Below, one piece after another: positions 33,155-43,277 of a stretch of DNA of 64,000 nt (the first letter of the stretch is position 1; each line of letters begins with the position of its first letter). Source of the stretch: Anthostomella pinea. Taxonomy: Eukaryota; Ascomycota; Sordariomycetes; Xylariales; Xylariaceae. The translations under genes and the position numbers were made by a program. The stretch covers positions 5,332,001 through 5,396,000 of the forward strand of contig CAUWAG010000020.1 of assembly GCA_963556695.1 (NCBI GenBank), written 5' to 3'. The notes under the pieces are model-generated. The model saw only the letters and a program-made list of their open reading frames with translations, did no database searches and was not told the DNA's origin.

Positions 33155-35166
33155 TTAGGGTTCAAATAAATTATAAGGCCGTAGATTAGTAGAATATTTA
33201 ATGTATATATTAATATATATATACATTCCAATTTTAAGTTACCTACTTGAATCCTAAACCTAGTATAATAAATTATCTTAGATTAATAAAAATAATATAT
33301 ATTAAGAGAGGCTTATAATTAGTCGAAAAGATACAGGGTGGGGCATATATATAGTTTAAGATAAAGTTAAAATGTTTAAATGTTTTAAAAAATGAATATT
33401 ATAAAAAAGAATTGAACCTTTGTTTAAAGTATAATTTTCGGCTTTTTATTTAATTAAGCGGCTGTAAATATACTTTCGTAGTAATTATTATATTATCGTA
33501 GTTAGGATATTGAAGAATGGTATTTATTATCATTATGTGTTTATTTCCAATTATAGTTATTAATTGTAAGATGGAATAGATTTTTCAAATTATATTAGTA
33601 GCATTTAAAAGCTGTCAATTTTTGAAATATTATTTTACAGTATTTTCCAACCAAGATTATTCAACTACATAAAAAGGCGAAAAACACGTGAAAAATAATT
33701 GTTAATTATCGGTAAATGTATTTAATATATGTTAAGAAACAATATCTTATTATAATCATAGCATTTTGATTATTTTTACTGCTTAAATATGCTTTTTAAT
33801 ATTTTTTATCCTTACTTAATTTTTTTAATTATGATACAAAATTATAATACAACATTAAATATATTTAATATATTTAAAAGCGCGATATTCATCACTTTGA
33901 GATTTTTGATACTTTGTTTTTTTGCGATTTGTTGCGATTTTTAAAAAAATTAACGCTAGATACAGCATAGTTTCTTTGCGCTATGTTATTTTCTTAATAA
34001 ACGAAATCTTTTTTAAGGAAAGTTTTATAGTCATGTTTATATTTAATAGAAACAAAGGCTTAATTTTTAATTTTCAAAATATAGTTATAACGTTTGAAGA
34101 GAATTTAATACTTGATAAGTATAAGAGTTTTATTTTTCTATGATTATTTGAACGTCATGAAATTTAAAAATAGCGATTATAAAAACGTAAGGGAATGTTG
34201 TTCTAAGAATAAGGGTATTTTAATACTTATTAACAAGATTATCATAACTAAAGTTTAAAAGATATTAAAAAAATAAGTAATCAATATTTATTAATATTAA
34301 ATACAAGCTTCAAGTTAATATTATATATTTTTATAACGAAATTATTAACATTAATATATTTAAAAGACTTAATAAAGATAAATTTTGTTACCTTTTTAAT
34401 AAATAAGTCATTAAGAATTCTTTTTTTATTATCATTACAAAGCTTAAAACTCAACTTATGTTCGAATATCTAAATCTATGCGTTAAAATTAAGCAGTTTA
34501 TTTTCTAAGTTATAAAGTATAAAAACGAATTGTATACAGCTCTAATCTTTATAAAGAAAATTTTGTTAAACTGTTTAAAGATATATTTAGAAGATATATG
34601 TTTTTTAAATAAGTAACGCTTGTATATATACCGTTTATTATATAAGATCCCGGTTTTTAAAAAGATAAAAAAAAGTAAATATGGTAAGATTCTTTGGGGT
34701 ATTTTTAAAGTTTTTATTTATTATAAAAGTCAAAATATTTTTCATTAAATTATAAACATTTCCAAGATATTTATTATTATTTATAAGATCAGTTATATAA
34801 TACTTAATAACGCCATTAATATAAATATAGTAATAAAGATAATAAAGAAAATTTGTAATTTTGTAGCTGTAAATACCGTAGTTAGTATATTAGTTACTAA
34901 TTAAATATTGTTATTAAATGCTTTTCATTCAGTATTAATATCGAAAGATTTACAGTCATTATTAAAATAAGAATTAATTTTATATTATACGTTAAGTTTT
35001 TTAAACAAGGTACATAACTTTATCATTAAAACTTCATGCTCTAATTACTTATATACGATTTTTTCAACATTCAAATGATTAATATGATTAATTTTATAAA
35101 TATTCCAGTAAAAGCGTTTTTAATATTTTTAATAACGAAATTAAATAGCTTTTTTAACTATATATA

Positions 35167-35685
35167 TGTGACGAGCCGTTTAAATTATAAGGCTAAAGGG
35201 TTCTATAGGGTTTATGTTCTGAGGTAAGTCAACACAAAGGACGATAAAGGCTTCTATCAACTAGAAGACACTCAGATGCTGGGGCTTGGTCTGAACTGGG
35301 TTCACTGTGTAGTCGAGTCGTCAGGAGATTTCTCTCACCTTAGGGTTGCCTAAGATGCTTAGATTGATCACTGAGGTAGAGACTTTCTATCTATCTGGTT
35401 TGGAAATGTCTGTCCTTATATATCCAATCTCTCCCTTACTGATTAGGTGGCTCACCCTGGATCACCGGTGATCCAAGGTGATCCTGCTCACTGGATCACC
35501 ATGTTGATCCAGTGGTCCAAATTCTTAGTCACGTAACCCAGGCTCTGCTGGTCGCGTGATCTGTGTACCGTTGCTCCGTTGCTCCGTTCTCTCCACTGAT
35601 CAGCACCCCACTCTCTTGATAAACCTGTTTCCAATCGTCCCCTCTGGGCCTGCTATCAGGCCGGACTGTTCGTTGGTTCGTAACA
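35167..35685. repeat. Solo LTR with ATATA target-site duplication
   Basis: The 519-bp segment begins TGTGACGA and ends TCGTAACA, short imperfect inverted ends typical of LTRs. It is flanked on both sides by ATATA (35162-35166 and 35686-35690). It has ordinary GC content inside AT-rich DNA. No internal retrotransposon sequence remains, as expected after LTR-LTR recombination. Confidence 0.8.
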
Positions 35686-35910
35686 ATATAATTTTTATTT
35701 GTTAACTTTTTGTTTATACCTTTTCGTATAATTATATAGCTTTAAACCGAGTGAGAAGATTAAAATCGATTTAAACGGATCAGTAAGGTTAATATAAAAA
35801 AAAATTTCAGATTTTTTTTTTGCCAAGTACGATTGATTTGTTTTTAAAATTATTATAGTTATTTCATATAATTAAAAAAGGTTATAAAAATGTTTCAAAA
35901 TAATAGTATA

Positions 35911-37770
35911 ACGTAGCTGACAAGCGAGTTGACATTACAAGCGAGTTGGCACTCGTCATGAACTCTCCAACTGCCATGTCAAATAACTTCACCACAATGC
36001 ATTCAGTTCAATTCAATCAATCGGATTCCTCTTCCTCAGAGGTTTCTATCTCTATTGTACAAGTTCGCGCATTATGGCCAGTATTGCCGCAAACGCCACA
36101 CCGTCGCCCACGCACTGCCGCCCGCCTCGGACGACGACTACCTTTACCTATTTCCTGTTTTGCCAGTTCAGTACCATCCTTTGCAGCCTGAAGATCTACT
36201 GTATCTTCAACAGAAAGTATTCCTCCTTTTATTAGACGTTTGTTTTTTGTTCTCCAGCGTTTACTTAGTAAGTGATTGGCCTCTTCTAGTTCACGGACCC
36301 GGGAATCAACCAAAGCGACCTTATGCATAAGACTGTATGTAGCCTTCGAAAACGAGCTCAATGCATCAACTATTGATGTAGGTGAGCTTCTCTGGTGGTT
36401 TCTGACTCAGTTTCGGATATAAACTGATTGGTTTACCGCTTCGTTAATGGTGGTAGGCGTCTTCGAAGTCCAAGTAGTAGGTGGCAGATTGGGGTCTGGC
36501 GACGGTGTTCGTATGACAGCGACAGCATCCAGCTTTGAAATAACACTTTCTGGGTCAAAAGGAACAAGCCCAGTGTCACTAAAACCTGCTCGAATGTTTC
36601 CTGGCGTCATAGCAGCGTTGTGTGCTTCACAAAACGCTGTAAGGAAATCCTCCTTTGAAACGTGGGTTATATGACGCCGGATGAGATCCTCAATCATGCG
36701 ACCGTAAGCTCGTTTGAGCGGGCTAAAACAGCCGACATCTAGAGGCTGGAGCCTGTGTGACGAGTGGGCAGGCATATAAAGGGTGATAATGCCGTTGTTC
36801 TGACAATAATCCTCAAAGACCTGGGAATGGTGGCTTTCGTGACCATCTAGGATGAGGAGGCATTTACTGGCAGTCATACGCGGTCTGGTATACTTGTCGA
36901 AATGCTGAATCCATTCCAAACCAATCTCATTCGTGGTCTACCCGTTATCGGACACGGCCACTTTCCAATCGCGTGGTAATATTGTGTCGCGATATCATGA
37001 CGCGAGGTGGGTTTTGCCCTGTAGAACAATGAACGGCGGGACCACCCAACCATCAGCATTAACAGCAGAGATTGCTGTAGACCATTCCCTGTTGCCTTGC
37101 TGAGCTTGTCTAGGCCTGCCACGTCTTTCGGCGCTTGTAACGACCATGCCGGACCCAATAATGCCCATCATAAACCCAGTCTCGTCGAAGTTATAAATAT
37201 CCGCGTCTTGGATACCATGTTTTGCGACTGCCGCTGCAACTTGGCAAAACCACGCGCGATACGCGTCTGGATCCTCGTTCAAGACCCTCTGGTAGTCTAT
37301 CTTCCGATAAAAACGCGTCCGGAGGCCTGGTGTACGTTTGATGAAGTTCCGCGTCCAGTTCTTTCCAACGCGTCCAGCCCCACGCGCCGCCAACAATTGA
37401 TTCGCCATATCTTCAACATAACTGTACCGGGGCGGAAATGCTCGCGCATCCAGGTCGAGAATAAAGGAACAAATGGCATTCTCTTCGGAAACCATAAGTT
37501 TCAAATTATTGGACATGCTGTCGCGTCGTGATGGCATTCCTTTGACTCTATTGCTCAAAGTGGAACGAGGGACGTTAAAGAGTTTCGCAAGCTGAAATAT
37601 AGGAATATGAGGGTCACGTCGTTTAGCTTGAACAGCTAGCTGCAAGTCTGATTCGTTATAATGCGGTGCCATTGTTGTTGGTGGAGATATGATGGTTTGA
37701 ATCGTATTGGTTGGAAAGTTCATGACGAGTGCCAACTCGCTTGTAATGTCAACTCGCTTGTCAGCTACGT
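35911..37770 (-). mobile_element. Fot1/pogo-like DNA transposon, full length, mutated
   Basis: The 1860-bp element has inverted ends of at least 50 bp: 35911 onward reads ACGTAGCTGACAAGCGAGTT and the same sequence appears in reverse ending at 37770. It is flanked by TA. The 12-mer ACAAGCGAGTTG-like word occurs twice within each end, giving the sub-terminal repeat layout of pogo elements. One transposase frame fills the interior on the minus strand. Confidence 0.88.
36017..37672 (-). pseudogene. Fot1/pogo transposase with three premature stops
   Basis: A single frame of 552 codons (ATG 37672) is interrupted by TGA at 36995-36997, TAG at 36938-36940 and TGA at 36407-36409. No frameshift was found. 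Each stop can be explained by one C:G to T:A change; the first two fall where family members carry Trp (after HLAS, and after SDNG). Domains in order: N-terminal helix-turn-helix (FQLAKLFNVPRSTLSNRV), CENP-B-type second DNA-binding region (GKNWTRNFIKRTPGLRTRF), and the DDE_1 core with Asp in NFDETGFMMG, LLILDGHESH and RLQPLDVGCFSP. It ends with a CxxCGxxGHNARTC zinc knuckle. All three catalytic Asp survive, so the inactivation is recent and point-mutational. Confidence 0.88.
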
Positions 37771-38360
37771 TATAGCGTAAGCGGAAGAAATAAATTGATT
37801 CGTACGGCAATATTTAAAAGGTTATTAAAAAATTATTTCAATTTTAAAGAAGCATAAATATTGAAAAGTTCTTATCAATGATTCTTTAATAATGTTTACC
37901 TTAAGGTTAATATTAAAATAAGATGACAAAAGCTTAATAAAGATTATTAGAAATGTAATTAAAAAATACTATGTTATGATAGCGTTTTAGTTTTTTATAT
38001 TACCAAGTTTGGTTTAAAATAAGTGGTTTAAAAAGTTTAAATTAATCGCGACGGTAAAAGAATTAGGTTAGCAGTTTTAAGATATTAAATATCGTGATGT
38101 CGAGATCTAAGAAACAATTAACGGTGAGCTTATTATGAAATAATAGAAAATGAAGCTTATTTCTTTCGCGTGGTATATTAATAAATATGTAAGTAATATG
38201 TAAGTTAATGTTATAATTAAAGATAAATATAAAGCTCAATAAGCTGAAAAATAAGAGATTATTAGATTATTTAATCTTTTAATATATTAATGCGAAAAGT
38301 ATTCTCGATATTTTCGTTTATTATAAATAGCTTTAAATATTTTCACGGTATAACTAATAT

Positions 38361-38572
38361 TGTGACGGCCTGCACGGACCTTCCCACATGACAAGCCGAT
38401 GCTTCCCAATAAGGGAAGGATCTGACCAGAGGATCCCTTTAAAGGGGCAACCTCCCGCTGTACCTATCTCTCTCTCTCTTCCTTTCCTCTCTAGCCTTGA
38501 TATTCTTGTCAATAGAGTAATAGCTGCTTGCTGCCGGCCATGTCCCAGCTCTACAGTACGCTCGCCGTGACA
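38361..38572. repeat. Possible LTR remnant
   Basis: A 212-bp non-AT-rich segment begins TGTGACGGC and ends GCCGTGACA, near-inverted LTR-like ends. The flanking pentamers (AATAT and CTGTT) do not match, so there is no target duplication. It contains a CT microsatellite (about 38467-38480). It may be one LTR of a deleted element. Confidence 0.4.
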
Positions 38573-38639
38573 CTGTTAGTGAAATAACTACTAACTAGCA
38601 TATAATTTACCGTATAGACAGGAAAAAAGCTCAGATAAA

Positions 38640-39650
38640 CGTTGTTTATATAGCACAGATATATGAATTCATCCGAGCAGTGGCTGCCATGGCCGTCGAG
38701 CACCAATAGGCGAAATTCATCCTCATCTTCAGGGGCAGTGTCAGGTAGATAGATCTAGGGCTCAATCAGCATGTAGTTAACGATAATAAATAAGAAAAGA
38801 AATCACCTTTTCAAGCCAGTGCAGCGCGATCTTGTTCGAGGACCAGCCGTTGATGGAGTACGTTACTATCCAGTCTGTCACCGCAGGATGCTCGATTATA
38901 AGCTGCTCCTTGAACCACTGCATCTGGATCGACGTCGCCTTGAAGATAACCAACGGCCGGAGCTTCTTCCCAGTGGCGGTGATCGATTCTACCACTATAG
39001 TCCACGTGCGGTCGTTATTGGACTTGACATTGGCTCCTTTTGAGCCAGAACTACCTATTACAAGACCATCAGACCTATAATCTCCCGGTCAGCCGTCCAA
39101 AGACTACTTATATTGGATAATTCACGTACTACTGACCCTGTATAATGCTGTACTTTTTAATATTTGCCCGGTTTTCAGGTTTGATAAAGGCGAAATCTTT
39201 ATAGCAGTCATGGAAGCCATTGATATTATCGGGAGTGGCAGCATTGATACGCTTGTAGTCAAGTTTCCTTTCCATCTTGGTCTTGATCTCTTGGTGTCTC
39301 TGGATAAAGTTTCGTATGTAATAGCCCTCTAAGTGATCTGATTTTCCCTAGGATTTTAGGATCCTCTAGATAATGTACTTCACATTACCGTGAGTTGGCG
39401 CATGGCCTGCCTTCTCTTGATAAAGGATCCATGAAACTACCTTGGTTTCTTAGTCAGGGCTCAATTTCTGCTTAGTATGAACGCCCTTACGATATGACTG
39501 CGTTTGGGTCATCGTGGTGCCTTCGACCTTGCGAGAGAGAGTTGATTTCGGCACTCCATAGCGTTGGGAGGCCTTGCGAAGAGACAATTCGTTATCGTTC
39601 ACAGCGGCGTTTGCCTTGGTGAGGTCTTTAGGAGTGTACAGAAGAGGCAT
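38640..39650 (-). mobile_element. Second pogo-like transposase relic
   Basis: Minus-strand pieces in several frames match pogo transposases in order. They are an N-terminal helix-turn-helix from ATG 39650 (LRKASQRYGVPKSTLSRKV), a YIRNFIQRHQEIKTKMERKL second DNA-binding region (about 39235-39320), ITATGKKLRPLVIFK...DWIVTYSINGWSSNKIALHW (38795-38985), and LLVLDGHGSHCS with a catalytic Asp (about 38675-38720). Many stops and frame changes are present and no terminal repeats were found. It is a different family from the Fot1-like element next to it. Confidence 0.75.
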
Positions 39651-39678
39651 TTCAACGCACTGAAGCCTATGATGCCTA

Positions 39679-39727
39679 CAAAAAAAATGAAAAAAGAAAA
39701 AAGAAAAAAGAAAAAAGAAAAAAAAAA
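39679..39727 (+). repeat. A-rich (AAAAAAG)n simple repeat
   Basis: The tract is a run of A interrupted by single G roughly every seventh base. It sits just upstream of the second pogo relic's transposase start. Confidence 0.8.
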
Positions 39728-40102
39728 CGCCGAACTTCTGCTGGATTGGAGGGGATAGGGGCACAGGAGCCGGGACCCCTCAGTTCTAGGCCCGGGAGTG
39801 CTAACTTCCGATCCCCACCACGGCCCATCCCGCAGCAGTGTACCTAATGAATTCTACACTGGAAGAAACACCAAGAAAAGACGATTCGAATGCATTATTT
39901 ACAGTATTTACAGCTTCATTCTTGATGGTGATGTGGGTGGGTGCAAGTGTGGCCTTTTGGTGTGTAAGCTGTCCCAACTTGGGGGCTGTCCCAACTTCAT
40001 GCCCCCGCCGTTATGTGATTAATCCTCCTAGGGGTGGTGAGGGTACAATTCTATGGTGGTAGTAGTGGGAGAAATCGCCCGTCTGGACATCACCACTGAC
40101 AG

Positions 40103-40321
40103 GCATCCAGGCAAACGCTGGAGACTTCATCTACATCTTCTACGGCACCCTCGAGGACCACGCACGAGGCCAGGTCGAACCCAAGGGCGAGTTCTTCTGC
40201 AAGTTGAGAGATCCGTGGATGCCAGAGATACAGGGTCAGTCTCCCATGTTGACCTCACTTGCTGGGTTTTGCGCTGACGCGTACAGCAGGATTGTTTCAC
40301 AAGCAGCAGATCAAAGAGTAG
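40103..40321 (+). pseudogene. Orphan 3' exons of an unidentified gene
   Basis: A CACTGACAG acceptor-like sequence precedes an exon at 40103-40234 encoding AGDFIYIFYGTLEDHA and EPKGEFFCKLRDPWMPE. A GTCAGT donor, a GCTGAC branch and a GCAG acceptor define a 55-nt intron. The last exon, 40290-40321, adds LFHKQQIKE and a stop. The splice signals and composition look like real coding DNA, but upstream exons are not recognisable in this window's repeat-rich surroundings. I do not recognise the family. It could be a gene fragment captured or left behind by rearrangement. Confidence 0.4.
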
Positions 40322-40635
40322 GCATCAAGGTGATGAGGCCTTGATAAGATAGCCGGTGCGATGGTTCTAGTGCTTCTCAGTGGATGTACAGCACTATTAT
40401 GCCTCTGAATGCGTTTCTTTCTCCTTCCTAGCGCTTGGCGACGAATTAAGCTCATTTTCCCCCATATCCAACTGCACTTGACAACTTGCTTGATGTCCTG
40501 AAAACTGTGCCAGATTTTATCGGTTCGTACGATGGTCCCAGTCCACACCAGACGACCCAGGTGCTTCCGACACGTTTGTGCGTTGTCACTCAAAGTTTAT
40601 TACAAAACGAGCATCTTGAGCCGCGGCTGAATGGT

Positions 40636-40853
40636 TACACCGAACCCTCATAAGTCTGCGTACAACACCCGTCTCAGCAGATAACGGTACATATATCGAA
40701 TCAGAATCAGCACACTGAAATAAGCATTAAAATAAATGTATTAAACTGAAGCTGCTTCTTCTTATACAGTTATTCCAATATTTTAAAATTTCCTCCCGGT
40801 AATCCGGAATATCGCTAACATGGGCGCACGGAGACTTATAAGGGCTGAGTGTA
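40636..40853. mobile_element. Foldback MITE, copy 2, flanked by TA
   Basis: Homologous along its length to 26025-26237. Its ends are TACACCGAACCCTCATAAGT and, in reverse, TACACTCAGCCCTTATAAGT. It has diverged from copy 1 mainly by transitions. No coding capacity. Confidence 0.7.
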
Positions 40854-40979
40854 TCGTGCATCTAGTAGAACACTGAGGCAGCTTCGAGTATGTTATTTCC
40901 TACGAACTCGACATCGGCACGGGAGTCCTCTATTCGTCAAGATTCGGAGAGATCAATCGCTTCCTTGGTCTTATCCCGA

Positions 40980-41200
40980 CGATGATGATGATGATGATGA
41001 TGGTGATGGTGGTGGAGGTGGCCCCTAAGGAAACCACCAGAATGGTGGTGGTGGTGGTCCCCGACCAAACCAGGGTGGTGGTGGTGGTGGTCCCCAACGA
41101 AGCCAGGGTGGTGGTGGTGGTCCCTGTGGCGGGCGTCTCCTTCTTCGTCGTGGTGGTGGTTCTGGAGGCAACCACCAGGGTGGTGGTGGTGGTCCCATAA
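40980..41200 (+). repeat. GAT microsatellite and GGT-rich minisatellite
   Basis: Seven GAT units (40980-41000) lead into repeated (GGT)n blocks separated by CCCC-AACGAAGCCAGG-like spacers, with a 30-50 bp period. Long frames across it on both strands are Val-rich or Pro/Thr-rich simple sequence, not evidence of a gene. Confidence 0.8.
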
Positions 41201-43277
41201 AATAGTACCTGTATCTCGGCACTCGTCTTCGCCGCCGTGGTCGTGGTGATTCTGACTGTGGTCGTTCTGACTGCGGTTGTGGTTAGCGTGGTCGTCGCCG
41301 CCGATTTCCGCCGGTTACTTCAAAAGCTACACGTACCATTCTTACTGTCCGCTCGAAACACTCCTTAAAACTTCATCAACGTTGTGTCCGTAGGCTCTTC
41401 CGAGGACTTCAGCCAGGTATCGTAGCTAAGGTCTTGGTACGTTGGGGAGGTAAAGCAGGATTGGGATATAGTAAAAGTTCAACGACGATACTTTTATAGG
41501 TCCCGGGGTACTTGTCAGCAGGCGTCGAAAATATCATCGTGGGAGTCATGATCGCGGTAGTTCAACATGTGTAATAAGTCTATTTCCATTACTCAGTTGT
41601 CAATACATTCACGATCACGGCACTACTCCTAAATCACACAAATAAGCAAGTATTGTTTCAAACTCTCATAGAACGTCCGTCTCTATGTTCTTGCATTCGT
41701 CTCTTTCAGCTGTCATTAGGCATAGAAACAACATGAGAACAACACGCTCCATCGAAATCACAAAGTCCATTGTATCTACCCAGTTATGAGTCCCTGAACT
41801 ACCTCACACCATATTCGCCTGGTCTAATAACATCCCTCTGTCTATCCCTATCGCACTCACAAACCCCCCAAAACCAACCGGGAATGACCAAATACTCGGC
41901 ATAGCGGTGCCAGCCTGCTACAACTACTACGATGCAAACCGGCGGTATGACAGCCACCATGATACCCACCATGCGCCTGGCCACGTCCGTCGCCGCCGTC
42001 GCCGGCAGTCTTACTGCAGCAGGAGCCCATCTCCTTTACCTGGTACTACGTACTAATAAGTTCCACGACTCTCCTAGCAAGAACGACGTGTGTTCGTCAT
42101 CGACGCCCTCGAACGCAAGGGTTCCAGACGCGATCTGGCCATACCAGGCCTGGCCTGGCCGTGCCCTGTCAAGCCGGAGGTGCCGTACGGCCATGTGAAA
42201 TGCTGGGGTAGTCTCTGATCAGCAGAGACGAGGGTGATGTGGCGTTGAGAACACATTATCACAGGCAGAACGATCCTCTCGATGTTGATATGCTGCCGAG
42301 GAATCCATGACGATATTCGTCCCTCTAGGTGGAAGCTTTGTTTGCACGCTTGAAGTTGATCATTGGCAAGGTAACTTCTTCAATCAACCACCAAGAGGGC
42401 TTACCCTGTCTTCACCTGTCACAATACGTGCTCACCGCTTGTCATGGGCTACTATGAACAGTATTATTGGTCATCCTGCAGGGTTGCATCTTAGCTGTGA
42501 GAGGTACCTTTCCTGCCTATCTAGGTGGGAAGGTACCCCTTCAGCTACCTTATTCCTCGTCCAATAGGTACAGACTGGACCATTCTGTAATCTGACATCA
42601 TCCTAGGGCGTATACTATTTTGGTCTTGTTCGTATAGATCTCGTTTAGCGTATCCCTCTCGATTGTCGCAAGCATAGCAGATCCACAGTAGACCGAGTTG
42701 AAAAATCGAAAGTAAAGGACAAGTATACTCGGTCGCCAATTGAGCCCCTTCCCCAAACCCGGGCCGCATACAGGGGCCCACCAAAGGATGAAGGCGAAGT
42801 TATAAATACCAAAACTACCTGTCGACCAGGTAGATTCAGCCTTCAGAAGTCGGTATGCCTAGGATCGTAGGCATCGGAACTTAAAAGTTTTGTAACAATC
42901 CCTTGCATTAGGAAACTCTTCCTTGCGTTCGAGCATACAAATAGATAGATGTCGCTCTACATCTTGCCCCCTGCTGGTGCAGAATGTTGACCGACTGCAC
43001 CGTTTTCGCGCCGCATTCGGTCACTGAATGCAATCATATGAGTTATGTAGACAACAGCATCATCGTCACGGACGTACGCGACTCTGCCTCAGACGGCACG
43101 GTTTGAGGTGGCGAGGCGGGAATGCTTTTAAGAGCTGCACGATGGCAGCGTCCTATGCAAAATCGCTGCCTTACAGCAACTTTTCCGACCAAACGAACAA
43201 CAAGGTCCAGTAGCATCACGGTGTAGCAGCACGGTGTTACCACCCAGAAACCAATACACACCCGAAACCAACCCATC
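41201..43277. other. Gene-free stretch upstream of the Cys-rich gene
   Basis: No supportable gene across about 2 kb. A short palindrome (GGTACCTTTCC, 42503, with GGGAAGGTACC, 42527) is visible. The last few hundred bases should contain the promoter of the secreted Cys-rich gene. Confidence 0.5.

Larger units (their letters stand above)
33155..38360. other. AT-rich, gene-free block (RIP-like isochore) with later insertions
   Basis: From about 33155 the sequence becomes strongly AT-rich by eye, dominated by TATA/TTAA words, with no plausible gene. It is interrupted by a solo LTR (35167-35685) and a Fot1/pogo element (35911-37770), both of normal composition, and continues to about 38360. This pattern is typical of repeat DNA eroded by RIP and packaged as heterochromatin. 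Confidence 0.75.

Noticed and set aside
33922..34143. 73-residue AT-rich frame
   Set aside because: Phe/Ile/Asn-rich composition expected of random AT-rich DNA; no support.
40982..41222. Val-rich and Pro-rich frames in the GGT repeat
   Set aside because: Simple-sequence translation, not a gene.
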